Shown piece after piece: positions 24,582-34,976 of a stretch of DNA of 44,379 nt; the stretch's first letter is position 1, and each line of letters opens with the position of its first letter. Location: contig JAHDYP010000038.1 in assembly GCA_023383055.1 (NCBI GenBank), positions 1-44,379 on the forward strand. Reading direction: 5' to 3'. Origin of the DNA: Verrucomicrobiota bacterium. Its GTDB lineage: Bacteria > Verrucomicrobiota > Verrucomicrobiia > Limisphaerales > JAHDYP01. The position numbers and the translations under genes were made by a program. The notes under the pieces were generated by a model that was not told the origin of the DNA, did not search any database, and saw only the letters and a program-made list of their open reading frames with translations.

Positions 24582-25532
24582 TTACTGCGCCGGCAGGAGA
24601 CTCTGACCGTCCACGAGAGGCGGCGGGATCAGGTCGTAATCGGGCCCGAACTGAGCCAGGAAGTGCAGGGAATAGGCTCGATGAAATACCAGGACCGGCA
24701 GGTACAATACCGTGCCCAGATACGGAATCGCCAACAGACAACCCGCACAACAACAGGTGAGCAACACCAGGGCGAACACGACCACGCCGATCACCAGGTG
24801 AATCGCCAATTGAAACAGCAGGTAAAGCGCAAAACTCCCCGGATACAGCTTCAACAGCGCCCCGAACTCGCGCCAACCCTCCAGACAACGGGTGTGACGG
24901 AGCGTCATGATGGGCACCACGAAATCCGTGGTCAGCTTGCCAACGACCGCCAAGGCCAGGCTCAGGACAATGACCAGCAGGACCAGAGCGATCGCCCCGA
25001 GCACCGGCAGCACGCCGGGCGCATCGCTGTGCACCAGCCGGAGAATCACCAACACCCCGCCCGCCACCGTCGGCAATATCAGGCCCAACGAAATCAACCC
25101 CAGTATCACCCGAAACAAAAACAGACTGTCGCCGTGGGGCCCAAACCGCGTCCAGGGCGCCTGCACCTCGGCAACGTTCTCCCGCACGCAATGAAGAAAC
25201 ATGAACCGGCCACGGCTGCTCAGCCACGTTAACACCAGCCCGATCGCAATGATCAGCAGCAACGCCAGGATCACCACGGGAATCAACCAAGCCAGATTCT
25301 CGATCACAAATTGACGGGCTTCGTCAAAAACCTCCCGGCCACGCCGACGGTCGTCGAACCCGTAGTTGAAGTTGAAGCCGCCCCCTCCCTGGCCCAGCGT
25401 GGCCAGCCAGGCGCAAAAACCAATCACAAACCAACGCCCGGCATCGAATGGCTGAAACAAGACCAGTTTGACCCGATCGAAAGCCGGCGTCAGCGGGGCG
25501 ATGACGCTGGGTGCTTGCGGTAGAGCAGTCAT
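24582..25532 (-). CDS. Multi-pass membrane protein, glycerophosphodiesterase-membrane-domain-like
   Basis: 316 aa from the ATG at 25532. About six hydrophobic segments, including two after 'NLAWLIPVVILALLLIIAIG' and a Cys-rich one ('ALVLLTCCCAGCLLAI'). A soluble stretch near 45-70 holds 'GQGGGGFNFNYGFDDRRRGR', and 'SRGRFMFLHCVRENVAEVQA' lies in a loop. This pattern occurs in uncharacterised membrane proteins annotated near DUF7544 or the GlpQ membrane domain; the assignment is tentative. It is the first gene of a three-gene unit with the zinc-ribbon and coiled-coil proteins, divergent from the oxidoreductase gene. Confidence 0.7.
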   Translation of the reverse strand: MTALPQAPSVIAPLTPAFDRVKLVLFQPFDAGRWFVIGFCAWLATLGQGGGGFNFNYGFDDRRRGREVFDEARQFVIENLAWLIPVVILALLLIIAIGLVLTWLSSRGRFMFLHCVRENVAEVQAPWTRFGPHGDSLFLFRVILGLISLGLILPTVAGGVLVILRLVHSDAPGVLPVLGAIALVLLVIVLSLALAVVGKLTTDFVVPIMTLRHTRCLEGWREFGALLKLYPGSFALYLLFQLAIHLVIGVVVFALVLLTCCCAGCLLAIPYLGTVLYLPVLVFHRAYSLHFLAQFGPDYDLIPPPLVDGQSLLPAQ

Positions 25533-25735
25533 GGCGCGTGGCAAAAAGCCGAACTCTTCTTCCGTCCGGCGATTCCAAGTGACGATGGCCCTTCGGCCGG
25601 CGGGTGGCGATTACAAAATCAGGGGCCCGTTGCACCCGCGACCCGAATCGCCCCCAGCGCCGCATACGGTCAAATGCGGCCCACCCCCGAGGATCAAGCT
25701 GGCGCAAATGAAGGAATCGGTGTCTACTGCCGCCC

Positions 25736-27016
25736 ATGAATCACCTCTCCTCATCCGCTTCCGGGTTGCCGGGGATCGACCGGCGACAATTCATCGGCAC
25801 TTCGGCCAAGGCCGTCGCCCTGGGCCTGACGGTCGGACCGTTCGCCGCCAGATCCCGCGTTCTGGGCGCCAATGCCCGTCTCGGCGTCGGCTTCATCGGA
25901 GTTGGCGGGCGCGGTCGAAATCACCTCGACACTGTGATCGGCATGATCAACCAGGGCGAAAACCTCCAAGTGGTGGGGATCAGCGACACCTACGGCCCGC
26001 GCATGCGCGCCGCGGCCGAGCATGCCAAGGCCAAAACCTACCCGACCTACCGCGATCTCCTGGCCGACCCGGCGATCGACATCGTCTGCATCGCTTCGCC
26101 CGATCGCTTGCACGTGCCCCAGGCCCTGGACGCCATCCGCGCCGGCAAGGACGTTTACTGCGAGAAACCGATGGGCCATTGGAGCCAGTTCGAACTCAGC
26201 AAGCAATTCTATCAGGAAACCAAACGCCTGGAACGCGTCGTCCAAATCGGCAACCAGGGCAATTCCAATGTCGCCTGGGCCAAAGTCGCCGAGCTCATCC
26301 AAAAGGGCGCCATCGGCCGCCCCCAACTCGTTCAGGCCGGTTACTACCGCTACGGCGACTGGGGCGAACGCATGCCCATCTCCGATCCCAACGCCAAACC
26401 CGGCCCCGACCTCGACTGGGACGAATTCCTCGGCGACGCCCCGAAGGTGCCGTTCACGGTCGACCGGTTCTTCAGCTGGCGGAAGTACCTCGATTATGCC
26501 GGCGGACCCTGCACCGATCTTTTTCCCCACGTGCTCACCCCTTTCATCAGCCTGCTCGGGCTGAAATTCCCCTCACTGGTGGTCGCGTCCGGCGGCATTT
26601 TCAAATACGACAGCTACGATCGCGAAGTGCCGGACACGTTCAACATGTGTGTGGATTATCCCCAGAAACTCTCCGTGGTGCTCGTCTGCACCCTGGCCAA
26701 CGAATTCCCCACCGAACCCGCCATCCGCGGCGATGAAGGCACCATCACCATGCAGGGACCCGCGTTCGAAGGCGGCTTCGATAGCGTCACCTTCATCCCA
26801 CGCAAGGGCGACCGCATCGTGATCCCGGGCAGCAAACCCAACACCACCCTGCTCCATTGGCGCAACTTCCTCCATTGCGTCCGGACCCGCGAAAAGCCGG
26901 TGAGCGACGTCGAGTTCGGCTATCACGTCCAGATCGCCATGAACATGGCCATGCTGGCCTGGCTGCATCAAAAAACCGTTAAGTTCGATCCCGCCAGCGA
27001 ACAGATCGTGACCTGA
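25736..27016 (+). CDS. Tat-exported Gfo/Idh/MocA-family oxidoreductase
   Basis: 426 aa. The N-terminus has a twin-arginine signal ('DRRQFIGTSAKAVALGLTVG') leading to a cleavage region near A-R-S-R-V-L-G-A-N-A. The NAD(P)-binding Rossmann fold begins 'LGVGFIGVGGRGRNHL', and 'VCIASPDRLHVPQALDAIRA' then 'GKDVYCEKPMGHW' contain the family's E-K-P motif. The C-terminal substrate domain has 'DYAGGPCTDLFPHVLTPFIS', with the Asp and His in the usual catalytic region. Such secreted sugar or inositol dehydrogenases are abundant in Verrucomicrobiota and Planctomycetota; the natural substrate here is unknown. It stands alone, convergent with the RND gene. Confidence 0.93.
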   Translation: MNHLSSSASGLPGIDRRQFIGTSAKAVALGLTVGPFAARSRVLGANARLGVGFIGVGGRGRNHLDTVIGMINQGENLQVVGISDTYGPRMRAAAEHAKAKTYPTYRDLLADPAIDIVCIASPDRLHVPQALDAIRAGKDVYCEKPMGHWSQFELSKQFYQETKRLERVVQIGNQGNSNVAWAKVAELIQKGAIGRPQLVQAGYYRYGDWGERMPISDPNAKPGPDLDWDEFLGDAPKVPFTVDRFFSWRKYLDYAGGPCTDLFPHVLTPFISLLGLKFPSLVVASGGIFKYDSYDREVPDTFNMCVDYPQKLSVVLVCTLANEFPTEPAIRGDEGTITMQGPAFEGGFDSVTFIPRKGDRIVIPGSKPNTTLLHWRNFLHCVRTREKPVSDVEFGYHVQIAMNMAMLAWLHQKTVKFDPASEQIVT

Positions 27017-27057
27017 CGCCGCTCATCAGCTCTCGGCCGCGCCCCGTCAGACGCCGA

Positions 27058-27108
27058 GGTTCATCCCCGGGTTCGCTCGGGTCGATTCGGCGGCTTCGCG
27101 GATGAACC
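27058..27108. terminator. Possible bidirectional terminator stem between convergent genes
   Basis: GGTTCATCC (27058-27066) is an exact inverted repeat of GGATGAACC (27100-27108), with a 33-base GC-rich loop that can pair further. It lies between the convergent oxidoreductase and RND genes. No T-tract follows on either strand, so termination is only suggested by position. Confidence 0.3.
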
Positions 27109-27121
27109 AAAATGCCGCGGC

Positions 27122-30100
27122 TCAGGCGTGGGAACGGCCGGGAACGACAGACCCAACGCGCCGAACCGCGTGCGCGAAGCTGTAAACCACCGGGATCAGG
27201 AGGAGCGTGATCGCCGTCGATCCCAGCAATCCCCCAACCACGGCTCGCGCCAGCGGCGCCTGCGCGTCCGAACCCTCGCCGACACCCAACGCGAGCGGCA
27301 TCAATCCCAAGGCCGTGGTCAATGTGGTCATCAGGATCGGACGCAACCGCCGTCGCCCGGCCTCCAACACCGCCTCGCCAGCTTCCATCCCGGCCTGGAA
27401 CAGCCGGCTGGCCTGATCCACCAGCAGGATGGCGTTGTTCACCACGATGCCGCTTAACATGATGCACCCAATCCCCGACTGCAGGTTCATGGTCGTTCCC
27501 GTCAGGATCAGCGTCAGGATCACACCCACTGCGGCCGTCGGCGTCGACACCATCACAATCAACGGATCCTTCAACGATTCATACTGGCACGCCAGCACCA
27601 TGAACACCAACAGGAGCGCCAGCACCAGCGCCATCGCGAAATCCCGGGATGCCCGCGCCTGCTCCTCGTACGTTCCCGCCAACTGAAACAGATAGTTCGC
27701 CGGACGCGGTATGGCGTCCAACGCCTCAGTGATCTCGCGCGCCACCGCGCCCATCGGACGCCCCGCAATGCCGGCATTCACCGTGACCAACCGCTGCTGA
27801 TCACGCCGCCGGATCTCCGTCGGCGCGCGGCCGGTCCGGTTCTCCACCACATTCCGCAACGCCACCAACTCACCGGCCGGCGTGCGCAACGTCAGATCCA
27901 ATACCTGGTCGATCGTCAAATGCTGGGCGTCCGCCAACTGCACCAGAATCCGATAGGCGTTGCCTTCGGTCCGGTAATCCCCCGCCCGCGATCCCGCGAT
28001 CGCTGTCTGCAACGCCTCCGTCACGTCCCGCACACTGAGGCCGAGATCCGCCGCCTTTTCCCGGTTCACCTGGATCTCCTGTTGCGGGATCCCTTCGTCG
28101 AAACTGGTGTCGACATCCACCACCCCCGGAATCCTCGCGATCGCCTCCGCCGCCTGTCGCGCCAACGACTCCAGAATCGGCAACTCGTACCCGCGAACCT
28201 CGATTTCAATCCCGGTGTCCCCCCCGCCCAACAACCGGTTGAGCAGGAACTGGCCTTGCCGCGCCTCCACTCGCACTTCCATCCCCGGATACTGGCCATC
28301 CAGACGCTCCCGCAAGGCCGCCGCAATCTCGCTGTTGGATCGCTCCCGCCCCCTCGCCGGCCCCACGGACAGATCCATCTCGAGCCGGCCACTGCTCACC
28401 TCCACCACGTTCGCCTCCATCTCGGGCACCGCCGAAACCACTTCCGCTTCCATGTCCCGTGCGATCGCGTCCACCAGGTCCAGACGCGTGCCTACCTCCA
28501 TTTCACCTTCGATCCGGATCTCGCCTTCGTCCGTCGGCGGCATCAACTCCGTCCCGATCATCCGCGAAAGGAAAAGCGACCCTACCAAGGTCAATACCGC
28601 CCCCCATACCACCCGCTGACGATGCCGCAAAGCCGACCGCAACAGATCCCGATACCCGTCCTCCAACCGTTTGAACCAGCCCTCCGCCTTCACCGCCAGA
28701 CGACGTGCCGTTGAAGCCTCCGACCGCGCTGCCCCGCCGCCCGCCAGCAACCTCGCCGAAAGCATCGGCACCAGGCTCAACGAGACAAACAACGAACAAA
28801 GCAGGGAAAAGCTTACCACATACGCCATCTCCCGAAATAACTGCCCCGATACCCCCTGAATGAAGACCACCGGCAGAAAAATCACCAGCGTTGTCAGCGT
28901 GCTCGCCACAATCGCCGGCGCCACCTCGCTCGCTCCCCGCGCGGCCGCCAGTTCCGCCGCCTCCCCTTCCTCCGTATGCCTCCGGAAAATGTTCTCCAAC
29001 ACGACGATCGAACTGTCCACCATCATGCCCACCCCCAGAGCCAGCCCGCCCAGCGACATCAGGTTCAGCGAGAACTCCCCGAAATACAGCAACGCGAAGG
29101 TCGCGATCATCGATATCGGGATGGCCAGCGAAATCACCAGCGTGCTCCGCCAATCCCGAAGAAAAAACAACAACACCAGAATCGCCAGCGCCCCGCCATA
29201 CAACACCGACTGCGCCACGTTCGCAATCGAGCGCTCGATGAAGTTCCCCGAGTTCGAGACCGCCACAATCTTCACCTGCGGATAATCGGCGTTGACCTCC
29301 TCGATCTCCGCCAGAATCGCCCGCGACACTTCCACCGTGTTCGCGTTGGCCTGTTTGCGGATCCCGACCCGAATGCCGCGCTCGCCGTTCACCCGGTCGA
29401 TCTCCGTCACGCGCTCGTAGGTATCCAGCACCTTCGCGATCTGTCCCAGCGTCACCACGTTGCCCTCCCGGTTCGCGATCACCGTCTCGCCAATCTGCTC
29501 GACGCTTCGATACTGGGCCGGCGCGCGCAGCGTCACCTCGTACCGGCCTTGCTCGATCCGCCCGGACGGCTGGTCCAGATTCGCATCCCGGATGGCGTCC
29601 AGAATCTGGTTCAACGGCAGTCCCAACGCCTCCAGTCGCGTCCGGTCCAGTTCCACGCGCACCTCCCGGTCAAACCCGCCAAACAAATCCACCTGGGCAA
29701 CCCCCGGCACCCGCGCGAACCGATACCGTATCTGGTCGTTGATCAACTCCGTCATCTCGACCGGGTCCATGTCGCTCGAGATGCCCAGAATCACCACCGG
29801 GAAACTCTCGATGTCGAATTTCCCCACCCAGGGCCGGACGATCTCCTCGGGCAACTCGTTGAGCTCATCCTCCAACTTCGCCTGCACCTCAAGCGCCGCC
29901 GTGTCGATGTCCGTCCCCCACACGAACCGGACCCGCAGACGGCTCCCGCCCTCATAGGAACCGGACGAGATCTCCTCGACGCCCGGCACCGTGGCCACAA
30001 TCTCCTCAAGCATCTGCGTGACCTGCGCCTCCACCACCTCCGGACTCGCCCCCTCGTACCCCGTCCGGATGCTGACGGTCGGCAGTTCAATGCTCGGGAA

Positions 30101-30208
30101 TAGATCCACCTTCAACCGCATCAGCGACGCCGTCCCCAACACCACCACCATCAACATCACCATCGAGGTGAATATCGGCCGCCGCACGCTGAACGCCGGC
30201 AGGTTCAT
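27122..30208 (-). CDS. RND efflux transporter, inner-membrane subunit (HAE1/AcrB type)
   Basis: 1028 aa, standard length. It begins '[20 protein letters not shown]' as is usual for this class. Two repeats of membrane domain and periplasmic porter domain are visible. The fourth helix has '[20 protein letters not shown]', carrying the proton-relay acidic residue, and the second half has '[20 protein letters not shown]'. The porter motif '[20 protein letters not shown]' is also present. These pumps export drugs, bile salts, dyes or metals with an adaptor and an outer-membrane channel; the substrate cannot be told from sequence. It overlaps the adaptor gene by 4 bases. No TolC gene lies nearby. 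Confidence 0.96.
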   Translation of the reverse strand: MNLPAFSVRRPIFTSMVMLMVVVLGTASLMRLKVDLFPSIELPTVSIRTGYEGASPEVVEAQVTQMLEEIVATVPGVEEISSGSYEGGSRLRVRFVWGTDIDTAALEVQAKLEDELNELPEEIVRPWVGKFDIESFPVVILGISSDMDPVEMTELINDQIRYRFARVPGVAQVDLFGGFDREVRVELDRTRLEALGLPLNQILDAIRDANLDQPSGRIEQGRYEVTLRAPAQYRSVEQIGETVIANREGNVVTLGQIAKVLDTYERVTEIDRVNGERGIRVGIRKQANANTVEVSRAILAEIEEVNADYPQVKIVAVSNSGNFIERSIANVAQSVLYGGALAILVLLFFLRDWRSTLVISLAIPISMIATFALLYFGEFSLNLMSLGGLALGVGMMVDSSIVVLENIFRRHTEEGEAAELAAARGASEVAPAIVASTLTTLVIFLPVVFIQGVSGQLFREMAYVVSFSLLCSLFVSLSLVPMLSARLLAGGGAARSEASTARRLAVKAEGWFKRLEDGYRDLLRSALRHRQRVVWGAVLTLVGSLFLSRMIGTELMPPTDEGEIRIEGEMEVGTRLDLVDAIARDMEAEVVSAVPEMEANVVEVSSGRLEMDLSVGPARGRERSNSEIAAALRERLDGQYPGMEVRVEARQGQFLLNRLLGGGDTGIEIEVRGYELPILESLARQAAEAIARIPGVVDVDTSFDEGIPQQEIQVNREKAADLGLSVRDVTEALQTAIAGSRAGDYRTEGNAYRILVQLADAQHLTIDQVLDLTLRTPAGELVALRNVVENRTGRAPTEIRRRDQQRLVTVNAGIAGRPMGAVAREITEALDAIPRPANYLFQLAGTYEEQARASRDFAMALVLALLLVFMVLACQYESLKDPLIVMVSTPTAAVGVILTLILTGTTMNLQSGIGCIMLSGIVVNNAILLVDQASRLFQAGMEAGEAVLEAGRRRLRPILMTTLTTALGLMPLALGVGEGSDAQAPLARAVVGGLLGSTAITLLLIPVVYSFAHAVRRVGSVVPGRSHA

Positions 30209-31386
30209 GGCGTCGCTTCCGATTCGTGCGTCGCCACCACCCGGATCGCCGACCCCCCGTCAATCAAATGCTGACCCAGTGTCACCACCCGTCCCGAGAT
30301 CGATCCCCCCCGCAACTCAACCCATCCCCGCGAACGCACCCCGGTCTTCACCGGCACCCAGCTCACGCTGTCGCCGCTTTCATCAACCAAAAAGACACCA
30401 TCGACATCCCCTCGCCGCGTCAGCGCCGCTTCCGGAACCGCCACCGCATCGTTCACCCGGTCCAACGTGATCGTCGCCCGAACGAACATCCCGGGCTTCA
30501 ACCGGCCGTCAGGATTCGCCAGCGTCAGTTCCACGCGCGCCTGCCGGCTGCTCTCGCGGAACACCGGCGCAATCCGGTCGATCCTGCCCACGAACACTTC
30601 CCCGGGAAAAGCGTCCGTGGCAAACCGCGCCTCCATCCCCCGCGCCAGCAGCCCATAGTCGCGTTCGGTCACCGAAATTACCGCCACAATCGGATCCAAC
30701 TGCACGATGAGCATCAACGGCTCGTTCGCGGACACCGTGTTCCCCTCCTCCACATACCGCTCGGCCACCATCCGCTCCGCGTCGCCCTCGCTCCAATCGG
30801 CCGTCACCCGCGTGTATTCATAGCGGATCCGCGCCGATTCCAGCGCCGCCGTCGCCCTATTGATCTGCGCCTCCGCCACCGCCACCTGCGCTTCCCGCTC
30901 CATCCGATTGGCCTCCGCAATGTCAGACTCTGAATCGGAGGCAATCCCCCGCTCGCGCAAGGTCTCAATCCGCCGATTCTCCCGCCGGCTGAGTTCCAGC
31001 GCGTTCCGGGCCTGCGCCAGGTTCGCCGTCGCCACCGCCAGTTCCGCCTCGGCCTGCTTCACCGCCTGGCCAAACTCCGCGTCATCCAGATACACCACCG
31101 CCTGGCCCCGACGCACCGGATCCGCCAGATCCACCGCAATCCGCTCGATGCGCCCTCCCACCTTCGCGGCGACCACCACCCGCGACTCCGCCTCCAGCGC
31201 GCCGCTCAGCGTCCGCTCCAACTCCAGCGAACGCCGTTGCACCGTCGCCACCTCCACCCCCGCAATGCGTTCCTCCGATCGCGCTTCCGCCCCACCCTTC
31301 CCCACGCGCATCACCAAAAACCCAACCGCCGCCAGCCCGAGCAACCCGAGCAGCAACAGCAGTTTGTTTGATTGTCGAGAGTCCAT
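30205..31386 (-). CDS. RND efflux periplasmic adaptor (membrane fusion protein)
   Basis: 393 aa with an N-terminal membrane anchor (about 7-27). The order of domains is standard: lipoyl/barrel-sandwich half ('SRVVVAAKVGGRIERIAVDL'), a helical hairpin (about 95-165, 'QAEAELAVATANLAQARNAL'), the second half with 'VSANEPLMLIVQLDPIVAVI', then beta-barrel and membrane-proximal domains ('RLKPGMFVRATITLD', 'VAVPEAALTRRGDVDGVFLV'). Its TGA overlaps the transporter ATG, so it is the first gene of the pump operon. It bridges the RND pump and an outer-membrane channel. Divergent from the aldo/keto reductase gene with a 270-base spacer. Confidence 0.94.
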   Translation of the reverse strand: MDSRQSNKLLLLLGLLGLAAVGFLVMRVGKGGAEARSEERIAGVEVATVQRRSLELERTLSGALEAESRVVVAAKVGGRIERIAVDLADPVRRGQAVVYLDDAEFGQAVKQAEAELAVATANLAQARNALELSRRENRRIETLRERGIASDSESDIAEANRMEREAQVAVAEAQINRATAALESARIRYEYTRVTADWSEGDAERMVAERYVEEGNTVSANEPLMLIVQLDPIVAVISVTERDYGLLARGMEARFATDAFPGEVFVGRIDRIAPVFRESSRQARVELTLANPDGRLKPGMFVRATITLDRVNDAVAVPEAALTRRGDVDGVFLVDESGDSVSWVPVKTGVRSRGWVELRGGSISGRVVTLGQHLIDGGSAIRVVATHESEATP

Positions 31387-31657
31387 TCAAGACGACATTC
31401 CGGCCGAGTGCGGGAATCGCGCGGCTTGCCCCCGATCCCATCGATCCGATCCCACTCCAGGCGGAATACCCACACACTCTCCATGCGTTTCCCAGGGAAC
31501 GGCCGGCAGCATAGGCCTATTTTCCGGCTTTCAAGCAACAAGTCAACGGATGAGTTCGACAAGAACCACCCTTGATTCCGCCCCGCAACCAAGGTATTTG
31601 TCTGTCAAACCCGGACCAACAATCCGGCAAGAGAGTGCACCGATATCGCGAGGATCT

Positions 31658-32569
31658 ATGACGAGTCATAATCGACGGAACTTCCTGGCCTCCCTGGGAG
31701 GCGGTTCGATCTGTATGTTCGGCCTGACGCGCGCCCAGGCCGATCCCAGCCCCGCCCCGCCACCCCAAGTCCCCCTCGGCAATACCGGCATCACCATGTC
31801 CCGCATCGGACAGGGCACCGGCATGAGCGGCGGCAACCGCCAATCGAACCACACCCGGATGGGCTTCCAGAAGCTCGTCGAACTGTTCCAGCACGATTAC
31901 GATCATGGAGTCACCTTCTACGACATGGCGGACCTCTACGGTTCCCACCTGTACTTGCGCGAGGCGTTGCGCGCCATCCCGCGCGATAAGGTGTCGATCC
32001 TCACCAAACTCTGGTTCCGTTATGACGGCGAACCCGCCAATGTCCCCGCGGCGTTCAAGAAGCACTCGGCCGAAATGGCCATCCAACGGTTCCGCCATGA
32101 ACTCTCCACCGATTACATCGATGTCGTCCTCCTGCACTGCCTCATGACCCCCTCGTGGGAGGCGGAAATGGAACCTTACATGGAAGCGCTCTCCGCGGCC
32201 AAAGCGAAGAAGCAGATCCGCGCTGTGGGCGTTTCCTGCCACGACCTGCGCGCGCTGAAGACCGCCGCCCAATGTCCCTGGGTCGATGTCATCCTCGCCC
32301 GTATCAACCCGAAGGGAACCGCCATGGACGGCTCCGTCGAGGAAGTCGTGCCCGTGCTCCAGACCGCCAAGGCCAACGGCAAGGCGCTGATCGGCATGAA
32401 AATCTACGGCGAAGGCAAACTCGCCAAACTGCCGGACATGAGGGAGGAATGCATTCGTTACGCTCAAAGCCTCGGCTTGCTCGACGCCATGACCCTCGGC
32501 GCCGAAACGCCGGAGCAAATGCGCGAATCCCTCAGCCTCTTGTCGAGATTCCCGGCGGCCAAGGCCTAA
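31658..32569 (+). CDS. Tat-exported aldo/keto reductase
   Basis: 303 aa from the ATG at 31658, preceded by GAGG at 5 bases; the frame runs open far upstream but only because of GC bias. 'MTSHNRRNFLASLGGGSICM' is a twin-arginine signal. The aldo/keto barrel shows 'FYDMADLYG' with Asp89 and Tyr94, Lys117 in 'LTKLWF' and His160 in 'VVLLHC', a complete catalytic tetrad. 'VGVSCHDLRALKTAAQCPW' is also typical. It should reduce a carbonyl or oxidise a sugar in the periplasm or before export; the substrate is unknown. A PEP-CTERM protein gene follows 75 bases downstream. Confidence 0.9.
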   Translation: MTSHNRRNFLASLGGGSICMFGLTRAQADPSPAPPPQVPLGNTGITMSRIGQGTGMSGGNRQSNHTRMGFQKLVELFQHDYDHGVTFYDMADLYGSHLYLREALRAIPRDKVSILTKLWFRYDGEPANVPAAFKKHSAEMAIQRFRHELSTDYIDVVLLHCLMTPSWEAEMEPYMEALSAAKAKKQIRAVGVSCHDLRALKTAAQCPWVDVILARINPKGTAMDGSVEEVVPVLQTAKANGKALIGMKIYGEGKLAKLPDMREECIRYAQSLGLLDAMTLGAETPEQMRESLSLLSRFPAAKA

Positions 32570-32644
32570 CCTGAATTGAATGGACGATCACCCGGCATCG
32601 TGATAGAAGCCACTCTCACAACTCAGATGAACGGAGACAATCGC

Positions 32645-33337
32645 ATGAAAACGCGACGCAACAGTCAGAAACGACGGGTCCTGAAACTGGTTGGCGCCGG
32701 AGGCTTGGCCAGCTTGGCCGCCATCCACGGCGCCCAGGCCACCACCCAAATCACCTTCGACGGCTTCACCCAGAACAACGTCGACATCTCCACCCTGACC
32801 GGCTTCGGCAGCAACGTGGCGGTCAGTGACGCCGATTTCACCGTGAGCCTCGGCTCGAATGGCATTCTGGGCACCCCCGACATTTCCCTGACCTGGGGCG
32901 CCGGCTACCAGACTTACACGGCCTGGGACGGCCGCGGCAATGTCGCCCAGACGGATTTCAACGTGGCCACCGATATCGACCTGGTCTTCACTCCCACCGC
33001 CAATTTCGCGGTTCAGCTCGATTCCTTCGAGCTCGACATGTGGAACGGCGGCGGGGATACCAGCGTCTCCTGGTCGATCTTCGACGCGCAGGGAACGCTC
33101 GCCAGTGGCACCTGGTTGAAATCCGATCCCGGCGGCCGCGATCAGGTCCTGACCGGCTTGGGTGCCGATGACGTCAACCTGGGCGAAGCCGTCACCCTGC
33201 GGCTGAATCTCAACTCTGGCGCCGTCAGTTACCTGGCCCTGGATAACTTGACCTTCCAGCAGGTGCCGGAGCCGTCGGCCATCGCCCTCGGTCTCCTGGG
33301 CTTGGGCGCGCTGGCGCTGCGCCGTCGCCGCCACTGA
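32645..33337 (+). CDS. PEP-CTERM sorting-domain protein
   Basis: 230 aa from the ATG at 32645, preceded by GGAG at 8-9 bases. A signal peptide (about 8-34, ending G-A-Q-A-T) starts the protein. The central region is a Gly/Asp/Thr-rich beta-type domain ('FDGFTQNNVDISTLTGFGSN'). The C-terminus has the sorting signal: VPEPSAIALGLLGLG, then a hydrophobic helix and RRRRH, recognised by exosortase. Such proteins are exported to the surface or extracellular matrix, often with exopolysaccharide. No exosortase gene lies in the window. Confidence 0.93.
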   Translation: MKTRRNSQKRRVLKLVGAGGLASLAAIHGAQATTQITFDGFTQNNVDISTLTGFGSNVAVSDADFTVSLGSNGILGTPDISLTWGAGYQTYTAWDGRGNVAQTDFNVATDIDLVFTPTANFAVQLDSFELDMWNGGGDTSVSWSIFDAQGTLASGTWLKSDPGGRDQVLTGLGADDVNLGEAVTLRLNLNSGAVSYLALDNLTFQQVPEPSAIALGLLGLGALALRRRRH

Positions 33338-33362
33338 CCCATTCGACATCCGGCTTTTGCGC

Positions 33363-33390
33363 CCGCCCCCTGAAGCCTTTCAGGGGGCGG
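33363..33390 (+). terminator. Strong hairpin after the PEP-CTERM gene, just before the next start codon
   Basis: CCGCCCCCTGAA (33363-33374) pairs perfectly with TTCAGGGGGCGG (33379-33390) around a 4-base loop, a 12-bp stem. The following bases (TCTGTCTT) are only partly T-rich, so it may be a weak terminator. It ends 9 bases before the ATG of the sulfotransferase gene and could also affect that gene's translation. Confidence 0.6.
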
Positions 33391-33399
33391 TCTGTCTTA

Positions 33400-34914
33400 A
33401 TGAACCCCGCTCAACTCCGCGACCAGGCCCACGCAGCCCTGCGCCAGGGCGATATCACGTTGGCCCGGGCACGGTTCCATGACGCGGTCCAAGCCAGCGC
33501 CGGCAACGCGCGGCTCTTGCGCGAGTTGGGCGGATCCCTCTGGGCGTTGTATGACTTCTCCTCCGCGCTCGACGCCTACCGTTGTGCGGCCGAGGCGGAG
33601 CCTCAAAGCACCGAATCCCACCTGTTGGCGGCCCAAAAGCTCTTCAGCATCGCCCGGTTTCGCGAATGCGCCGCCTGGCTCGAGCAAGCGCGAGCCCTCA
33701 ACCCGCGGGATGCCACCCTCCTCACCATGCTGGGCGAGGTCTACGACCGCAATAACCGGCTGGATGACGCCGAACGCTGCGCCCTCGAAGCCCTGACCCT
33801 CGCCCAGCACAAGATCGAGACTGTCCGCTTGATGGCCCACCTCGAACGCCGCCGCGGCCTGCTCGATCACGCCCGAATACGGCTCACCCGGCACTTGCGG
33901 CAATGCCCGGGCGTCGAGGACTGGCGGCTGCGCTATGAACTCGCTGCCGTCCTCGACCGCCTGGGCGAATACGACGCCGCCATGGCCGAGTTGTTCGCCG
34001 CCAAAGCGCAACTCGAACCCCAGGCCCGGCCGCAAATCGGCGTCGCCCACACCATCTGGCACCGACAACAGGAGGTGGCGGAGTTGCTGGACACGGCGGA
34101 TTGGACCGCCTGGCAGACACGCCCGGATTCCCTCCGCCCCCTGGCCCGCATCGCGTTTCTCTGCGGACATCCCCGCTCCGGCACCACTTTGCTCGAGCAA
34201 ATCCTGGATGCGCACCCGGACATCGTGTCCACCGACGAAACCGGCATCCTCGCGCGGGAGTTCATCGAGCCGATCATCCGGCAACCCGCAGCCGCCCGGA
34301 CCGGCGTCGACGAACTCCGCTCGCTCGACACGGAACAGCTTGCCGCGGGCCGGGAAACCTATTTTCAATTCACGCAAGAGCATCTGGGAGCGGCCATCGG
34401 CGGGCGGTGGTTGATCGAAAAGGACCCGGGGTTAACCCCCGATCTGCCGCTGCCGTTAAGGCTCTTCCCGGAGGCCCGGGTGATCTTCCCCTTGCGTGAT
34501 CCGCGCGACGTCTGCGTAAGCTACTTCTTCACGTTGCTGCCCCTGAATCCCGCAAGCGTGGCGGCCATCGATCTGAAATCCACCATCGAATGCTGCGCCC
34601 ACTCGCTGCGGCTCTGGCTCCACTGGCGTGAGACCATTCCGCAACCCTGGCTCGAACTGCGCTATGAAGCCCTCGTCGCCCGCCCCGAGCCCGAGCTGCG
34701 CCGGATACTCGGGTTCCTGGACGTCCCTTGGGACCAGCGACTGCTGCGGTTCCACGAGCGCGCCACGGAAAAGGGCGTGCGCACTCCCACTTACGCGGAC
34801 GTAACCCAACCGCTCTACCAACGCGCCGTCGGACGCTGGCGGAACTACGAGAAATACCTGGCACCACACCTGGATCTCCTGCGGCCCTGGCTGCGCGCGT
34901 TCGGCTACGAATAG
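33400..34914 (+). CDS. TPR-sulfotransferase
   Basis: 504 aa. The N-terminal half (about 1-240) has TPR-like repeats ('AHAALRQGDITLARARFHDA', 'LRELGGSLWALYDFSSALDA', 'LTMLGEVYDRNNRLDDAERC'). The C-terminal half is a PAPS-dependent sulfotransferase: the 5'-phosphosulfate loop 'FLCGHPRSGTTLLEQIL' (about 252-268), the 3'-phosphate region 'IFPLRDPRDVCVSYFF' and 'LRYEALVARPEPELRRILGF'. Proteins with this order probably sulfate tyrosines or glycans. The start codon is 9 bases after a 12-bp hairpin and has no Shine-Dalgarno. Confidence 0.92.
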   Translation: MNPAQLRDQAHAALRQGDITLARARFHDAVQASAGNARLLRELGGSLWALYDFSSALDAYRCAAEAEPQSTESHLLAAQKLFSIARFRECAAWLEQARALNPRDATLLTMLGEVYDRNNRLDDAERCALEALTLAQHKIETVRLMAHLERRRGLLDHARIRLTRHLRQCPGVEDWRLRYELAAVLDRLGEYDAAMAELFAAKAQLEPQARPQIGVAHTIWHRQQEVAELLDTADWTAWQTRPDSLRPLARIAFLCGHPRSGTTLLEQILDAHPDIVSTDETGILAREFIEPIIRQPAAARTGVDELRSLDTEQLAAGRETYFQFTQEHLGAAIGGRWLIEKDPGLTPDLPLPLRLFPEARVIFPLRDPRDVCVSYFFTLLPLNPASVAAIDLKSTIECCAHSLRLWLHWRETIPQPWLELRYEALVARPEPELRRILGFLDVPWDQRLLRFHERATEKGVRTPTYADVTQPLYQRAVGRWRNYEKYLAPHLDLLRPWLRAFGYE

Positions 34915-34976
34915 CCGATGACCTCCGGAAGGTTGCCATGGCATCTCTCGGCGCTCGCTGATAGCTTCACGAACGT

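Noticed and set aside
28976..30103. 375-codon plus-strand frame opposite the RND transporter
   Set aside because: Arg/His/Pro/Gln-rich antisense translation without domain; the RND gene is certain.
30860..31657. Upstream extension of the aldo/keto reductase frame by 266 codons
   Set aside because: It overlaps the adaptor gene on the other strand and is Ser/Arg/Thr rich; the Tat signal and GAGG site fix the start at 31658.
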